A stretch of DNA of 64,000 nt from Stichopus chloronotus (lineage: Eukaryota > Echinodermata > Holothuroidea > Aspidochirotida > Stichopodidae), in NCBI GenBank assembly GCA_021234535.1, contig CM037840.1, positions 21,073,059 through 21,137,058 of the forward strand. The letters are read 5' to 3'. Of this stretch, positions 48,101 to 58,719 are shown piece after piece. The position numbers and the translations under genes were made by a program. Position 1 is the stretch's first letter; every line of letters begins with the position of its first letter. The notes beneath the pieces are model-generated. The model had not been told where the DNA came from and made no database searches. It saw only the letters and a list, made by a program, of their open reading frames with translations.

Positions 48101-49940
48101 TGTGTCTGGTCGGGTGTTAGTCTTGCACGTAGTGGGGTCTTAGTTTTGTAGGTCTTGGGTCTTACCTTAGTACACAGGGCCACAATGATCTACCGGCAAT
48201 TCTGCAAAAATCAGCTACAATCTTTACGATTGACATCATGCAGAATTTGTACGTATGATAAAGCATAGACACAGCGTAAATCATGCTGGCTTTGTCCACC
48301 AAAGCATTTGATTCTTTAGTCCTATAGCTGCACCGATGGTACAGGTGACCGTATGCTACTCATCGATATACTAGCTGTATTTGAATTTGAAAGTTGAGGA
48401 TCAGAAAGCCCCATATGGGCTCAGCAAGAAACCTATACCATGGTGATCATGGATGAACACCGGTGAGAGTCGCCTACTCGTTTCGATAAGTGTCCATGGT
48501 AGTGAAACCAGCCAATGCAAATCAATCCAAACCGAAACCTGCTCGCGGGACTGCCATTTAACGTCCCCATGCAATGGATAGGAGTGTGTCCCCTAGTCAT
48601 TAGCCACCTTTTCAAAGGGTGGGAGGGGTGGAGAACCTGCCCAACTCAGCAGCCCATCAGCTGTACCAAGCAACCTGAAGCAACCTGAAGCGGACAAGAT
48701 TTAAATCGCACAACAGGAACCCAAATAACCCCCTCAGCACCACGGTAAACAGCTTCACTGAACAAGCCAAATTTGAGTCCCCAGAAATTTTCCAAGTAGT
48801 TTCATCCAGGGACCCTTTGATTGCAAGACGGACACTCTTACCATCATGCAAGCTAACTCTCCACCCCGTAAGGTCCATAGAAGTAGGCTTACCCCGAGTT
48901 TGGTTCAAAAAAAAAAGATGAGATGAAAGATGGTTGAATAAACCTGGGAATTGCAATTTATGTCTGAAAAAAGGGGAAAAGAAGCTTGATTTTTTTCTCC
49001 AGACTGAAGCAGCTTCTGCGGAAAAATAGAAATTCTACACTACTTGCGAGTTGATCGACGGACATTGATCATGATGCTAACTGTTGATTGGATGAAAGTT
49101 TTTGGACGTCACGACGTGTACACTCCAATTACTATGCAGACCAAATATTCAAAATAGTAAATATAAACTTTTCCCGATCTGGATATCTTGGGTTTAGTAC
49201 GATCAATATTATGCGATGTGACGATGAGTTTGGCTTGTGATTATGCTGTATGTCTGTTCAGGTAAGATATGAATCAGATTAATGACCTGCGTTTATTACA
49301 CTAATACAGAAACAAGACGTTCTGTTCCCTAATTAGTTACTTGGGATATCCCGCAACCTGTGTTTTTACTACAGACATGTACTGCAATAATAATTCACTA
49401 TGATTATGGTATTACAAGCGATGTTCCCACGTACAGCATGCTACCTGCATCTATATGTAGGTTCTACACATTAGCAATACACACACACTCCACCCGCAAC
49501 TTGTGCTGAATATACTGTTACAATGTACGTTAATTCCCTAATGATTGTAATGAAATGCAGTCATATGAGAGAGTGTGCATGGGCTTTAGTAATAATTTTC
49601 ATTCAATTTAGATGCTGGTAGATATTTCATTCCCCCCCCCCCCCCCCCCTTGTGTGATTAACACATATGGTGATTACATTGTGCGTATCTAAGGTGGATA
49701 ACATCTAAATTTATTTTACTATTTTTTGAAGTGAGGGGAGTTTGTGAGAGGTATAATGCCATGCCAAGGATGTGTCTGTCAATGCAATGTGGATTCATCA
49801 TTGAGATAAACACTAATTTGGATTTCTAACAGCTACAGGTTTTTTTTTTCTCTTGCATGATCTCCAATCCTCAATGATGTAAAATACTGACTTTCTGAGA
49901 TCTAACTGTATCTAAATATAACAAACATTACTTTGTTAAC
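42140..49940. other. Intergenic interval, nothing recognised
   Basis: AT-rich sequence with no recognisable exon; in particular I could not find copies of the catalytic amidase exons that should precede the partial duplicate. A somewhat more CpG-rich patch at 48.35-48.9 kb contains 'gacgttaaatggcagtcccgcg' (minus strand 'cgcgggactgcc'), which may be the end of a retroelement. Confidence 0.4.
49632..49649. repeat. Poly-C tract (18)
   Basis: Uninterrupted C18, one of many long G/C homopolymers in an otherwise AT-rich window. Others include G19 at 51440-51458 and G16 at 51748-51763. Confidence 0.9.
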
Positions 49941-49942
49941 AG

Positions 49943-50108
49943 ATAGAAGTTGAGAGCTAAAAGGGAGTCAAGATTGGCATCATTGAAGAAGAACTCAACT
50001 GGCCTTTCTCTGACCAAACTGTCAGTCGTATCTCAGAGGAATCAATCTGTGCCTTGCGCGACGTAGGAGCCACAGTAGATATGGTTTCGATACCAATGGT
50101 TAAATACA
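49943..50108 (+). pseudogene. Partial amidase copy, block 1
   Basis: Counterpart of the exon at 32735. It reads IEVES-stop-KGVKIGIIEEE and ends DMVSIPMVKY. The acceptor is ...tttgttaacag and the donor GTATGT. A shifted acceptor at 49962-49963 (aaaag) would bypass the stop and keep frame. Confidence 0.75.
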
Positions 50109-51179
50109 GTATGTAAAGATAATTTAACATGCGTAAATATTTCAAGACGAACGTAAGTGCCCTTTGCACGACCCAATGAAGCTTCAATAAAATAGGCAAG
50201 TGTTTATTATGTGGGCTGCATCGACAAAGAGGGCTTTCTTTCAGGAAATACAGAATAGGTTGTCACTTGGTATCTATCACGGGGTTTGCAAGAGAGTAAG
50301 CTGTGCTGGTCTTTGACTAATTGCATACTACTGTATTAGAGGGAATTCGCTCTTGATATTGGCTGTCAGAGTCACATCTGCCCAGGTCTACTTAGAATTG
50401 ACAGGGAGGGTGGTTGGGAAGTTTAAAATGTAATGACGTCATGATTGTGCTAAAATGTTCCATAGACCCTCATCTGTGCTCAGTTCCAAAAGTTTAGCCT
50501 AAGGACGTGACACCTAATACCAACTGCAACACAGCTCAAGAAAGCTTAGACGTTGGATTTACACACCTAAATTACTTAACGAGATTGATGTTTAATTGAC
50601 CATGTGAATCATCACAGCATGGGTAAATGAACAGACCAAAGCGATTGGAATCTGCAAATAGTTGAACCTCAGTAAAACAATGACAAGGTGAGGTTGGCGG
50701 GTCTCTCATTATAGCGGAAGAGAAACGGCATGTTTTTTGATGGGGGTCCTCATTCTTCATAGTGTCCATAGTTGAGATTCTCAATGTTTTCGCCGGTTTT
50801 GGTTTTCTAATATATTACATTGTGCAGCCTCGGCAAGAGATAAGGTAGATAATACAAGCGAATGCGCAGGTTATGTGACTTTTTGCGTGTAAGTGGAATG
50901 TTATGTGGCATGGTGTTTGTTATATTTATTTATTAGCTAACTAATTAGTAGAGAGGATGGATAATAGTTTCTTCACAAAGGAGATAAATTGACTGAAAAT
51001 ATTAAACAGTAGCAGTCTTGTAAACTCAACTCCAGCAGAGTCAGAAAAATAAAAACCATCTGTATGTGATGCCAGTAGATTATATACTTCACTTCTTATG
51101 CTTATAATACATAATTCAGTCTTGAAATATCTGAGTTAAAGATTTTGAATATGTGCCATTGTTTATTCTCCTTGGATAG

Positions 51180-51242
51180 GTGATGCTATTTGGAAATGCT
51201 TGGCCTGTGAAGGAAAACAAGATAACCTATTCAACTGCTATG
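51180..51242 (+). pseudogene. Partial amidase copy, block 2
   Basis: Counterpart of the exon at 34298. DAIWKCLACEG aligns with [11 protein letters not shown]. Splice sites (...ccttggatag / GTAAGT) are intact. Confidence 0.7.
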
Positions 51243-51489
51243 GTAAGTCATATGTAGAAGCTGTACTTTAAATTGCTGATATGGTTGCATTCAAGCCATG
51301 GCTGGACCAGATATCTGCACATGGGACTTAATTACTTCAAATGTGTCCTTTTTGTTTGATATATTTTCTGTCTTTCTACATTGTTTGCTCGAATGATGCA
51401 GTTATGTGGCCGCATGTTAAGGAGTTGTCCAATTTAAGTGGGGGGGGGGGGGGGGGGGAGGGAACATGCAGTGGCTGTTCTTCAAAAAA

Positions 51490-53480
51490 AATCTTACAAG
51501 AGTATTGGTGGGAACCATACGATGAATGAGTTTGAATTGAAAATAAATAATCCTTGCATCTGTGACACTGCACCATAGGGCTTTATAGATTTGCTGCCAG
51601 TCTTTGTTACAACATTTCATTGAAACTATCCTCCCACTTCTTTCTAGAAGATGAAACTTGAACATTTTTCGTAAATAATGTGAATAAAAAAGCCGGGAAA
51701 TTGAGAAAGAATGTTTGATCTTTCTGAACCAAAGGATATTTTTCATTGGGGGGGGGGGGGGGGAGGATGCATCAATGTGCATATTTTCATGTCTCCAATG
51801 ACCGGGGATGCCATATAGAATACCTAAGTATCTAGTAAAAGGGACTGCTAGTAAGTGAAATTTCATATTAAAACATTTATTACCATCTTCATCAAAACAA
51901 ATCTCTTAGTTTCTTTAGTCCTTTGTCACAAAGATGTGAGTATGAAACTATTTACGGTGGGCTACACGAATATGTGAATTCTTCCTAAGTATTTGATTAA
52001 GTTAGTTCTCACCTGGAACATAGAAGGAGATCTTACACCAGTCAGAAACAATTTGTTGAATAAAAGTGGTCGGAATTTTTAAGACATTACGGTCACAGCA
52101 AAAGAAATTGTTTACCATAGGAGTGATCAAAGAAAACTTTCCATGGACTTTCAGAATCATCGCCACAACGCTGAACCCAAGTCACTTTTAGACTACTTGA
52201 AAAACTTCTTTATACATGCATTGCTTTGAGTCCAGCGTCCTCGATGCGATTGATCAGCGAAGTGCATTTAATTTTGTCTGGATTTCCAGACCATATGAAA
52301 TACCCTCAGGTTTCTTAATAACATTATGAGGAGTATTTGGCAGGATTGTAAGAAAGGTACACTAAATTTGGATGAACCAAAGGTCTTAACAGTGACATTC
52401 CTACCTATAGGTGTGATTAAGGTCTCTACTTGACTACATCTGAAAATGAGTTTTCATCGGAGAAAGATTAGGAATGAAATTAAGATGAATCAAATTATCC
52501 CCCTGTGAGTAAAGAAAACAAATAAAAATTTGTTTTGGCCAAAAATAACTAAGATCTCAAAGTCATTTACAAAAGCTGGTCGTACAGTATTTAAGGGGCT
52601 TAAGGGGAAAAGGTAACATTGAAGTTAATTTATTTTTAAACCGGATACATGTCCAGAATGAGTAAGGATAATAACTGTTTCTTGAATTGAGTCTTTACTG
52701 GCATCTAGGATAAATACAGTGTCATCTGCATATTGTGATAATCTGAACTCAAAATTCTTAATAGATATGCCCATCGTAACCACCACCACTGTTAATTTTA
52801 CTTGCAAAGAATAAATAAAAAGGGACTATTTGGACTATCTTGCCTGACCCCTTCATTGTATAGGAACCTGTTGAAAACCCATTGTTACATACATATGCAT
52901 TGCAGTTGGTGTGTACCAATCCAATGTTTGAAGTTACTTCCAAAGTTAAAAAAAAAAAGAGTTTTCTGAAAGGATTTCCATTCAGTGCTGTCAAAGGTTT
53001 TTTCAAAATCTGAAAAAAAAATAAAAAATCCACAACATCATGATATGAAGTATACCAAATTAGATTCAGCACAAAGTAAACATTTTTGCTAAAAATGAAC
53101 GTTCCTTTAAGTAAACCAGTCTGACTTGCTCCAATAAGAGTATGTAATATTGTTTCAAACAATTTGCAATGGCTTTTGTCCCAATTTTAGAGTCTTTGTT
53201 CAGAAGAGTAATTGGTCTATAGTTTGCAAAAATGGTGGGGTCGGTCTTTTTCTGGTTTTAGTTATGAGGTAAATAATGTTGTCTGATTGTTCAGCACAAG
53301 CTACCCATGTTAAAGCCATCATTAAGTGCATTTACAACCACATCTCCAAGAAAATGCCAAAATTTCTCGTACAAATTGACATACAGACCAACGGTTGTAA
53401 CACTCCCCATCACCATATTTGCATTTTTGTCAAACTTTGAAAAGTCATATTTCAAAACGATAATAGATGGAAACACAGTT
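51490..53480 (-). mobile_element. Decayed L1/Tx1-like LINE (ORF2 reverse transcriptase)
   Basis: Minus-strand translation, broken by stops and frame changes, shows LINE ORF2 blocks in order. FWHFLGDVVVNALNDGF lies near 53.3-53.4 kb, followed by YRPITLLNKDSKIGTKAIAN near 53.17-53.23 kb, then SQTGLLKGTF, then a diverged 'GvrQGcPlSPyLF' equivalent (GSGKIVQIVPFYLF). The catalytic YADD is at 52721-52732. The C-terminal WQQIYKA...FQFKLIHRMVPTN block is at 51504-51599. Endonuclease and target-site duplications were not found. It sits in the second intron of the partial amidase copy, in opposite orientation. Confidence 0.88.
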
Positions 53481-53649
53481 CCAACAAAATTTCATTCGGT
53501 GTTCCACTGTGCAACTTTTAAGTAAAGCGAGTTCTTTTCTCTATGTTTTCCAATCTTTAAGGTAGCTGAGGGAGCATGTCACCTACCGTTAAAAACATAA
53601 ACAAATGCTATAGCACACTATTCTCTTTGTATTATTTTGCATTACTTAG

Positions 53650-53796
53650 GTGGAGGAAGTGGACATTGTGGGTTCTATCTGAGAAGGTTGTTACAAGAAG
53701 AGTACAAAACCGCCCTAAAGAAGTGTGCTGTCCCTGCCATGCCAACTGTCCCGTTTACAGCACCAAAGTTACCGTCACTGAAGAGTTCAGCATTTG
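53650..53796 (+). pseudogene. Partial amidase copy, block 3 (fused exon)
   Basis: Begins as the exon at 35034 (GGGSGHCGFY) and continues as the second half of the exon at 38837 (RRLLQEEY..., [13 protein letters not shown]). The length is 147 nt instead of 101+187. No intron lies between the two parts. Confidence 0.85.
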
Positions 53797-55317
53797 GTGA
53801 GTTTATGGGGTTTGTGTGAGCCAGGAGATTGGAAGTTGCTGCATACTTTGTTGGTGGAAGTGTGCGATAACATACCTTGATGTGGGAGGGGAGGGGGTTC
53901 ATTTTGACTTGTCTTTGACAATAGAAAAAAATAGGTGACAGATGATGTTACTGACAAAAGTACGGATCTGGGCTGTTATTTTGCATCTGAATGTAATCAG
54001 TATAATTTTGGCATTTACTTTGCCGAGCATCCTGGTTGTGAGATGTAAACTTTATGGAAGCCTCTCACTTTAGTAAGAAACTCCTGCTCTGTTAGTCAGT
54101 GGTCAACAGCACCTCAGACATCATTAGCCATGTTGATATATAGCATGTATAATCAGAGGTTGGACAACGTTAGTTATCTAGATAATGCACAGTTTTGGGG
54201 ACTGACAAAGGCACCACAACTTTCGAAAAATGCAAAGTGTTGCCCTTGTTATCAGCAAAAAAGCTCACTTGCATAGTATGGCCACTAAACCAGTCATTTT
54301 CCTTGAAGAGCAAAAGTGACCACTACCCATGTAAAGTTCCAATGCCAGTGAATGGCCCGATGGAATTTCTCAATTGTTTTCTCACGCAATGAGTAATCTG
54401 TGTGTCTTGTAGTTCTTCAGACTATCTGTGTGAACTGTATGCTGGCATTGTTGTTATTGTGTAGAGTGCATGCGAATCACTGGAGTTCCATTGACTAACC
54501 GTTTCAGTGTTTCGAATTCCTGCATAATTTTGGACCAAAATATCGGATATTTTGGTAAATTTACACAAGCAATAGCCAATAAATCAAATATTTGTTGAAG
54601 GATTCTGATAGATGGAAGAATGCTGAGAATGCCTTGAAACATTGTAAATTTACTGTGGCATCCCCAGGGTATCGACCAAGAGAATATGATGTTGACATTA
54701 TTTTTTCATGTTCACATTATGAAGGAAGTCAGCTTAGTGAGAAACTAAAACATTTTCAAGTTGAGAACAGTTATGAGTACTCTCATTGAATTCAAATTAT
54801 TGTCATATGTCATATCAGGCTACAAACAAGATATTGCCAACTCACTTTCATTAAAAAAGTAATGCAGGGAGTGTGTGAGACTTATTTCAATACAGTATGT
54901 CTCAGAAGAACATAATCTCAACATGTTGTCTCATTCATTTAGATATCGACTAGCGAATATATTACAACATGTGGAACAGATGGAACAAATGACCTAAACG
55001 AGATTACTTATTTAAGTACCATGTGCAGACATTGCGATAAATTTGATCAACAACGAGACTAACATTTAATTACTTTAGATATACACTTTGTGATATTATC
55101 TGGATTACTTGACTTACACACCTTGTGCATTGAGAGTCAGAATAACGTACATACTTATGACTCTTTTGAGATGATGTGAATTGTAGGACATGTAAGGGGG
55201 TTGGGGAGGGCAGATTAATTCTGGACTTCTGGGAGATCGATCTGCTTGAAGCAGTACCAACACATTTACCCCACTATCTTGAAACAACTTACATGGCATT
55301 TTTTTTTCATCACACAG

Positions 55318-55502
55318 ATCTGTTCACAGCATCTGACAACATGAGTGAAAACCTCTTTACAGCTGATTTAACTGGATTTCCCGCTCTCTCTGTCAACGTT
55401 GGTTTCATCGATGACCTTCCAGTCGGAGTTCAACTCGAGTCAGGTCCTTTCGAAGAGGTCAAGTTATTGAGAGTAGCTAGAAAGCTGGAACTCCTGAACT
55501 GA
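55318..55502 (+). pseudogene. Partial amidase copy, block 4 (terminal)
   Basis: Counterpart of the exon at 41238. LTGFPALSVNVGF and LPVGVQLESGPFEEVKLL are conserved, ending at TGA 55500-55502. The stop codon lies inside the first unit of a minisatellite. Confidence 0.85.
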
Positions 55503-55572
55503 CTTGGTTTCTCATAATGATGACTTGCTTCCTTGTTACAATGACTTGGTTTCTCGTAATGGTGACTCAGTC
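55500..55572 (+). repeat. Minisatellite block A (tgacttggtttctcgtaatga)
   Basis: Three units of about 20-24 bases begin at the stop codon of the partial amidase copy. The same unit resumes at 57.26 kb. Confidence 0.75.
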
Positions 55573-55577
55573 TCTGG

Positions 55578-57256
55578 CAGTGCTGTAGTCATGACCTGAA
55601 TATCTGAGGTCGAGACCAGAGGATGTCCAGACCAAGACGGAGACCAGATGCAGAACTACGAGACCAAAACTAAGACCAGCGAGTTCCGAGACCAAGACCA
55701 AAACTGAGCGTACATAATAAGTAGGAAAATGAAGGAAAATGTTCAACTTTATGAATTATTGTTTTAAATGATATTATCTTAAGATCTGAAAGTGACCTTT
55801 ATAGCCGTCAGTGTCTGTATTTGTTATCATATGGCAAATATAGTAAAGGTAAGAAATGCTAGAGTACCAACCACGCAGAAGTTCAAACCTTTCTGCATTT
55901 TAGACTTCAGTCCAATGATTATCCTTTGAAGAATTATATCATTTTAATGTACAATAATGTGTTATTCCGTGGACTCCCAGCAGACTTTTGACAGAGTAAC
56001 GAAGGGTTTTAGTTTGAGACCTTAAATAATGCCAACTTAAATATCCTTTGGTGAATGTAAAAAAGTTCCTCTTTTTAACCTTTTATGTGACCTTGTATCA
56101 ACACTCTGAATACATACTCTGATATAATTGAGCAACTACAATACCCAGGCAGAGCTGCCAACCGTCCTGGTTTTGCCATATGCTTTCCGTTTTTTTGAAG
56201 CAAAATACCGCGATACGTTTTTCCTCTTTATTGTCCCGTTTTTTTTTAGAATGTTTACATAATATGTTTTGGAAACATTGAAACTTTATTTACCAATTTT
56301 TTTTTGTTGATAAAATAACATCATTTTGATATCAGAGTTACCACAAAATATTCAGTCAATCATAAAACAAGAAATGAAGGACAGCGAAGCCCATCGCGCA
56401 TTTCAACTAGACATTCAATATTTGTAATCCCCAAGTTTGTACCAGTTTTAAAGTTTGTTTGAAATGCATCTAATCGCTAGAATTAAAAGCAGCATGCATT
56501 ATTTCGTAAGAATACTTTTTTTCCAGTTAAAATACTTTTTTTGCTGTTTTGAATACTTTTTTGATTTGTTGAGGTTGGCAGATCTGTACCATCAACTCTC
56601 AATAAGCAATGTGTTCAGACGGAGACATAGAAATATCAGAAGACCCCCCGAGTGTTCTTCTCTTGCAAGTTGTTTGTCGCTGACCAGAACATACATTTCT
56701 AGACAATTGCTGGCTCTTGACCAAGACTTGGTACTAAATGCAATGTGTGATTCATCCTGCTCGCTACAGCATTTAAGCAGTGACAAAATTGACTGGTTCA
56801 ACACGTCTCAGATCATGGTAGGCTTATAAACCAATCTCTTTCTCAATATCACCTGAAATCTCCAATCTTTTGGATGGCCAAATGAAGGCAGATTAAGTAA
56901 AGTTGGTTATGAAATGGCCAACAGGCAATCTTGAATGGCTATAGTATTGGTAACTCCCCCAAGCCAGAAGAGAATTTCAACATCAACCAGGGTATGTGTC
57001 CCATAGCAATTTATCCCAATATATCAAGTTAAAGAACCACTCAATGAATTATTTCCCAAAGTAAATGAACTATTTTGAAAAACTTAGTTTACATAATAAA
57101 AAATGAAAAGAAAAAGGACACAACAAAGTTTTGCTGGTATTATAGTAAGCCTGAAAGAATTTTTGACACCACAAGGTCCGAGATAAAGAGTCTGACCTAG
57201 ACCACAGGGAGGATGGCCGAGACCAGGAAAACCATACCTGAGTACTACAACACTTG
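55578..57256. mobile_element. hAT-like non-autonomous DNA transposon
   Basis: The left end is CAGTGCTGTAGTC and the right end CTACAACACTTG, forming an imperfect terminal inverted repeat. Inside both ends are 'gagaccaagac...gagaccaaaac' type stretches (55610-55710 and 57180-57230), typical of hAT-derived elements with CAGTGTTGTAGTC termini. Flanks on both sides belong to the same minisatellite, consistent with insertion into it. No transposase frame and no clear 8-bp target duplication were seen. Confidence 0.6.
56150..56586. mobile_element. Nested MITE with CAGAGCTGCCAACC ends
   Basis: Left CAGAGCTGCCAACCGTCC and right GGTTGGCAGATCTG are terminal inverted repeats of about 14 bases with one mismatch. 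The interior is T-rich (ccgtttttttgaa, cccgttttttttt). It lies inside the 55.58-57.26 kb element, so it is the younger insertion. Confidence 0.65.
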
Positions 57257-57257
57257 T

Positions 57258-57680
57258 TTTAAGTAATAATGACTTGGTTTCTAGTATGTTATGAGTTGGG
57301 TTTCTAGTAATGTTTGTAATACTGACAATTTGATTTCTTGTAATGGTGACTTGGGTGTGTGTAATTGTGACTTGTTTTGTAATGATGACTTGGTGTCTTG
57401 TAATTACGGTTTTGTTGTTACAACTATGACTTGGTGGGTTTTTTGTGATGATGACTTGGTTTTTTGTACTGATGACTTGATTTCTTGATTATACTTTTAT
57501 ATGAAAGAAATTGGCCATTCAAAGTTTGGATGATGATTATTTGCTTTTGTAATGATAACCTAGTTCCTTGTAATTATGTCTTTATTGTTGTTATTTATGA
57601 TTTGTTGGGTTTCTTGTAGTGATGACTTTGTTTCTTGTAGTGATGACTTTGTTTCTTGTAATGATGAATTTGTTTTATGC
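57258..57680 (+). repeat. Minisatellite block B (tgatgacttggtttcttgtaa)
   Basis: Many diverged units of about 20-26 bases: 'aatgatgacttggtgtcttgtaatt', 'gtgatgactttgtttcttgta' and similar. The final copies at 57617-57660 are nearly identical. Confidence 0.85.
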
Positions 57681-58569
57681 GATCGTGAATTTTTTTGTAT
57701 TCTGATATAAAAGAAAGTGGCTATTCTTTGGCTTGGCTGAACCCCGGCTAAAAAAGGTCCCACTAGTATCAAAACCTAATGCCAGCTTATTTTTGCAAAG
57801 TATTTAGCAGTATTCTGTATGCATATCATGAGATTGTTGTCTTGAAATGGGAATTATATTGTTTGAGGTGGGACACAATCTATTGTCTTAGTACGATAGT
57901 GAATATCATTAATTATCTTTTTTTTAGTTTAATGTGTTTAATGTATAATTACTGCCTTTGTGATATAATTAGAGACATAGATAAAAAAGAAGAATTATTT
58001 CTCATTGCATTGAGGGTCAGTATTGAACCTATGTTACTGTACGTCATTGACTAAAAAAGTTGCTACCTACTTGTCTCTCAGAATCAGTCTAGGATTGCAA
58101 CATCAAGACCACCTCATTTCAGTTTAAATATTCGTCTGTACAGATATTTCTTTCTCGTTTGGCAGTGTAGGATTGCGGTCGTTTGATGATCTTACGATCA
58201 TGTGGTTTTCTCTTAAAACAGTTTGCTTTAAAAGTAAATCCTACGGTCTGAAACTTTTTCATAGTGGAAGTATTCTTTGGCCGATATTCATTCTAAAGTT
58301 TGGATGAAAAACAACCAGTAGTTGTCTATGTTGGCTTTAGTTACTAGAAGTCATATCAGTGTATATGTTGTAATCATCTTCATAGCGGATATTATCCCTG
58401 TATTCTGTAAGTGACATTTCTCTCAAGAATAGAGCCCAGTTTGTACAATTGCTTGTCAGACTTTGCAGGTTTAAGTGTTCATTAGACATTTTATTTTGTT
58501 ATCAAGAAATGCATGTATTTGTATTCCATCATCTCGCTGCCAGTTTTTTGTTGATATCTTCTGCATTCA

Positions 58570-58716
58570 TCCGTGAAAGTAGCAGGTGGACAGAGTGGAC
58601 AAAGTCCAGTAGTCAGAGTGGACAATGTTCAGTGGACAGGGACAGAGTGGACAATGTCCAGTGGTCAGGGAGGACAATGTCCAGTGGACAGAGTGGACAA
58701 TGTCCAGTGGTCTGAG
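58570..58716 (+). repeat. Minisatellite (gtggacagagtggacaatgtcca)
   Basis: About five to six units alternating 'gtggacagagtggacaatgtcca' and 'gtggtcagagtggacaatgtcca'. Confidence 0.9.
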
Positions 58717-58719
58717 TGT

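Larger units (their letters stand above)
49943..55502 (+). pseudogene. Partial amidase duplicate (C-terminal exons only)
   Basis: Four exon-like blocks, 49943-50108, 51180-51242, 53650-53796 and 55318-55502, align with the last five exons of the complete gene upstream, in the same order and strand. The first two keep the exact lengths (166 and 63 nt) and phases of their counterparts. An in-frame TAA at 49958-49960 interrupts the first block. The third fuses two ancestral exons with an in-frame loss of 47 codons. Exons for the catalytic Lys and both Ser were not found, so by itself the locus cannot encode an active enzyme. Sequence divergence is large, so the duplication is old; yet the remaining frame and all splice sites are intact, so use as alternative 3' exons is not excluded. 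Confidence 0.8.

Noticed and set aside
51417..51866. Long minus-strand frame with proline runs as a protein-coding gene
   Set aside because: The proline runs are translations of G homopolymers, and the rest is a broken LINE ORF2 C-terminus; it is covered by the mobile element entry.
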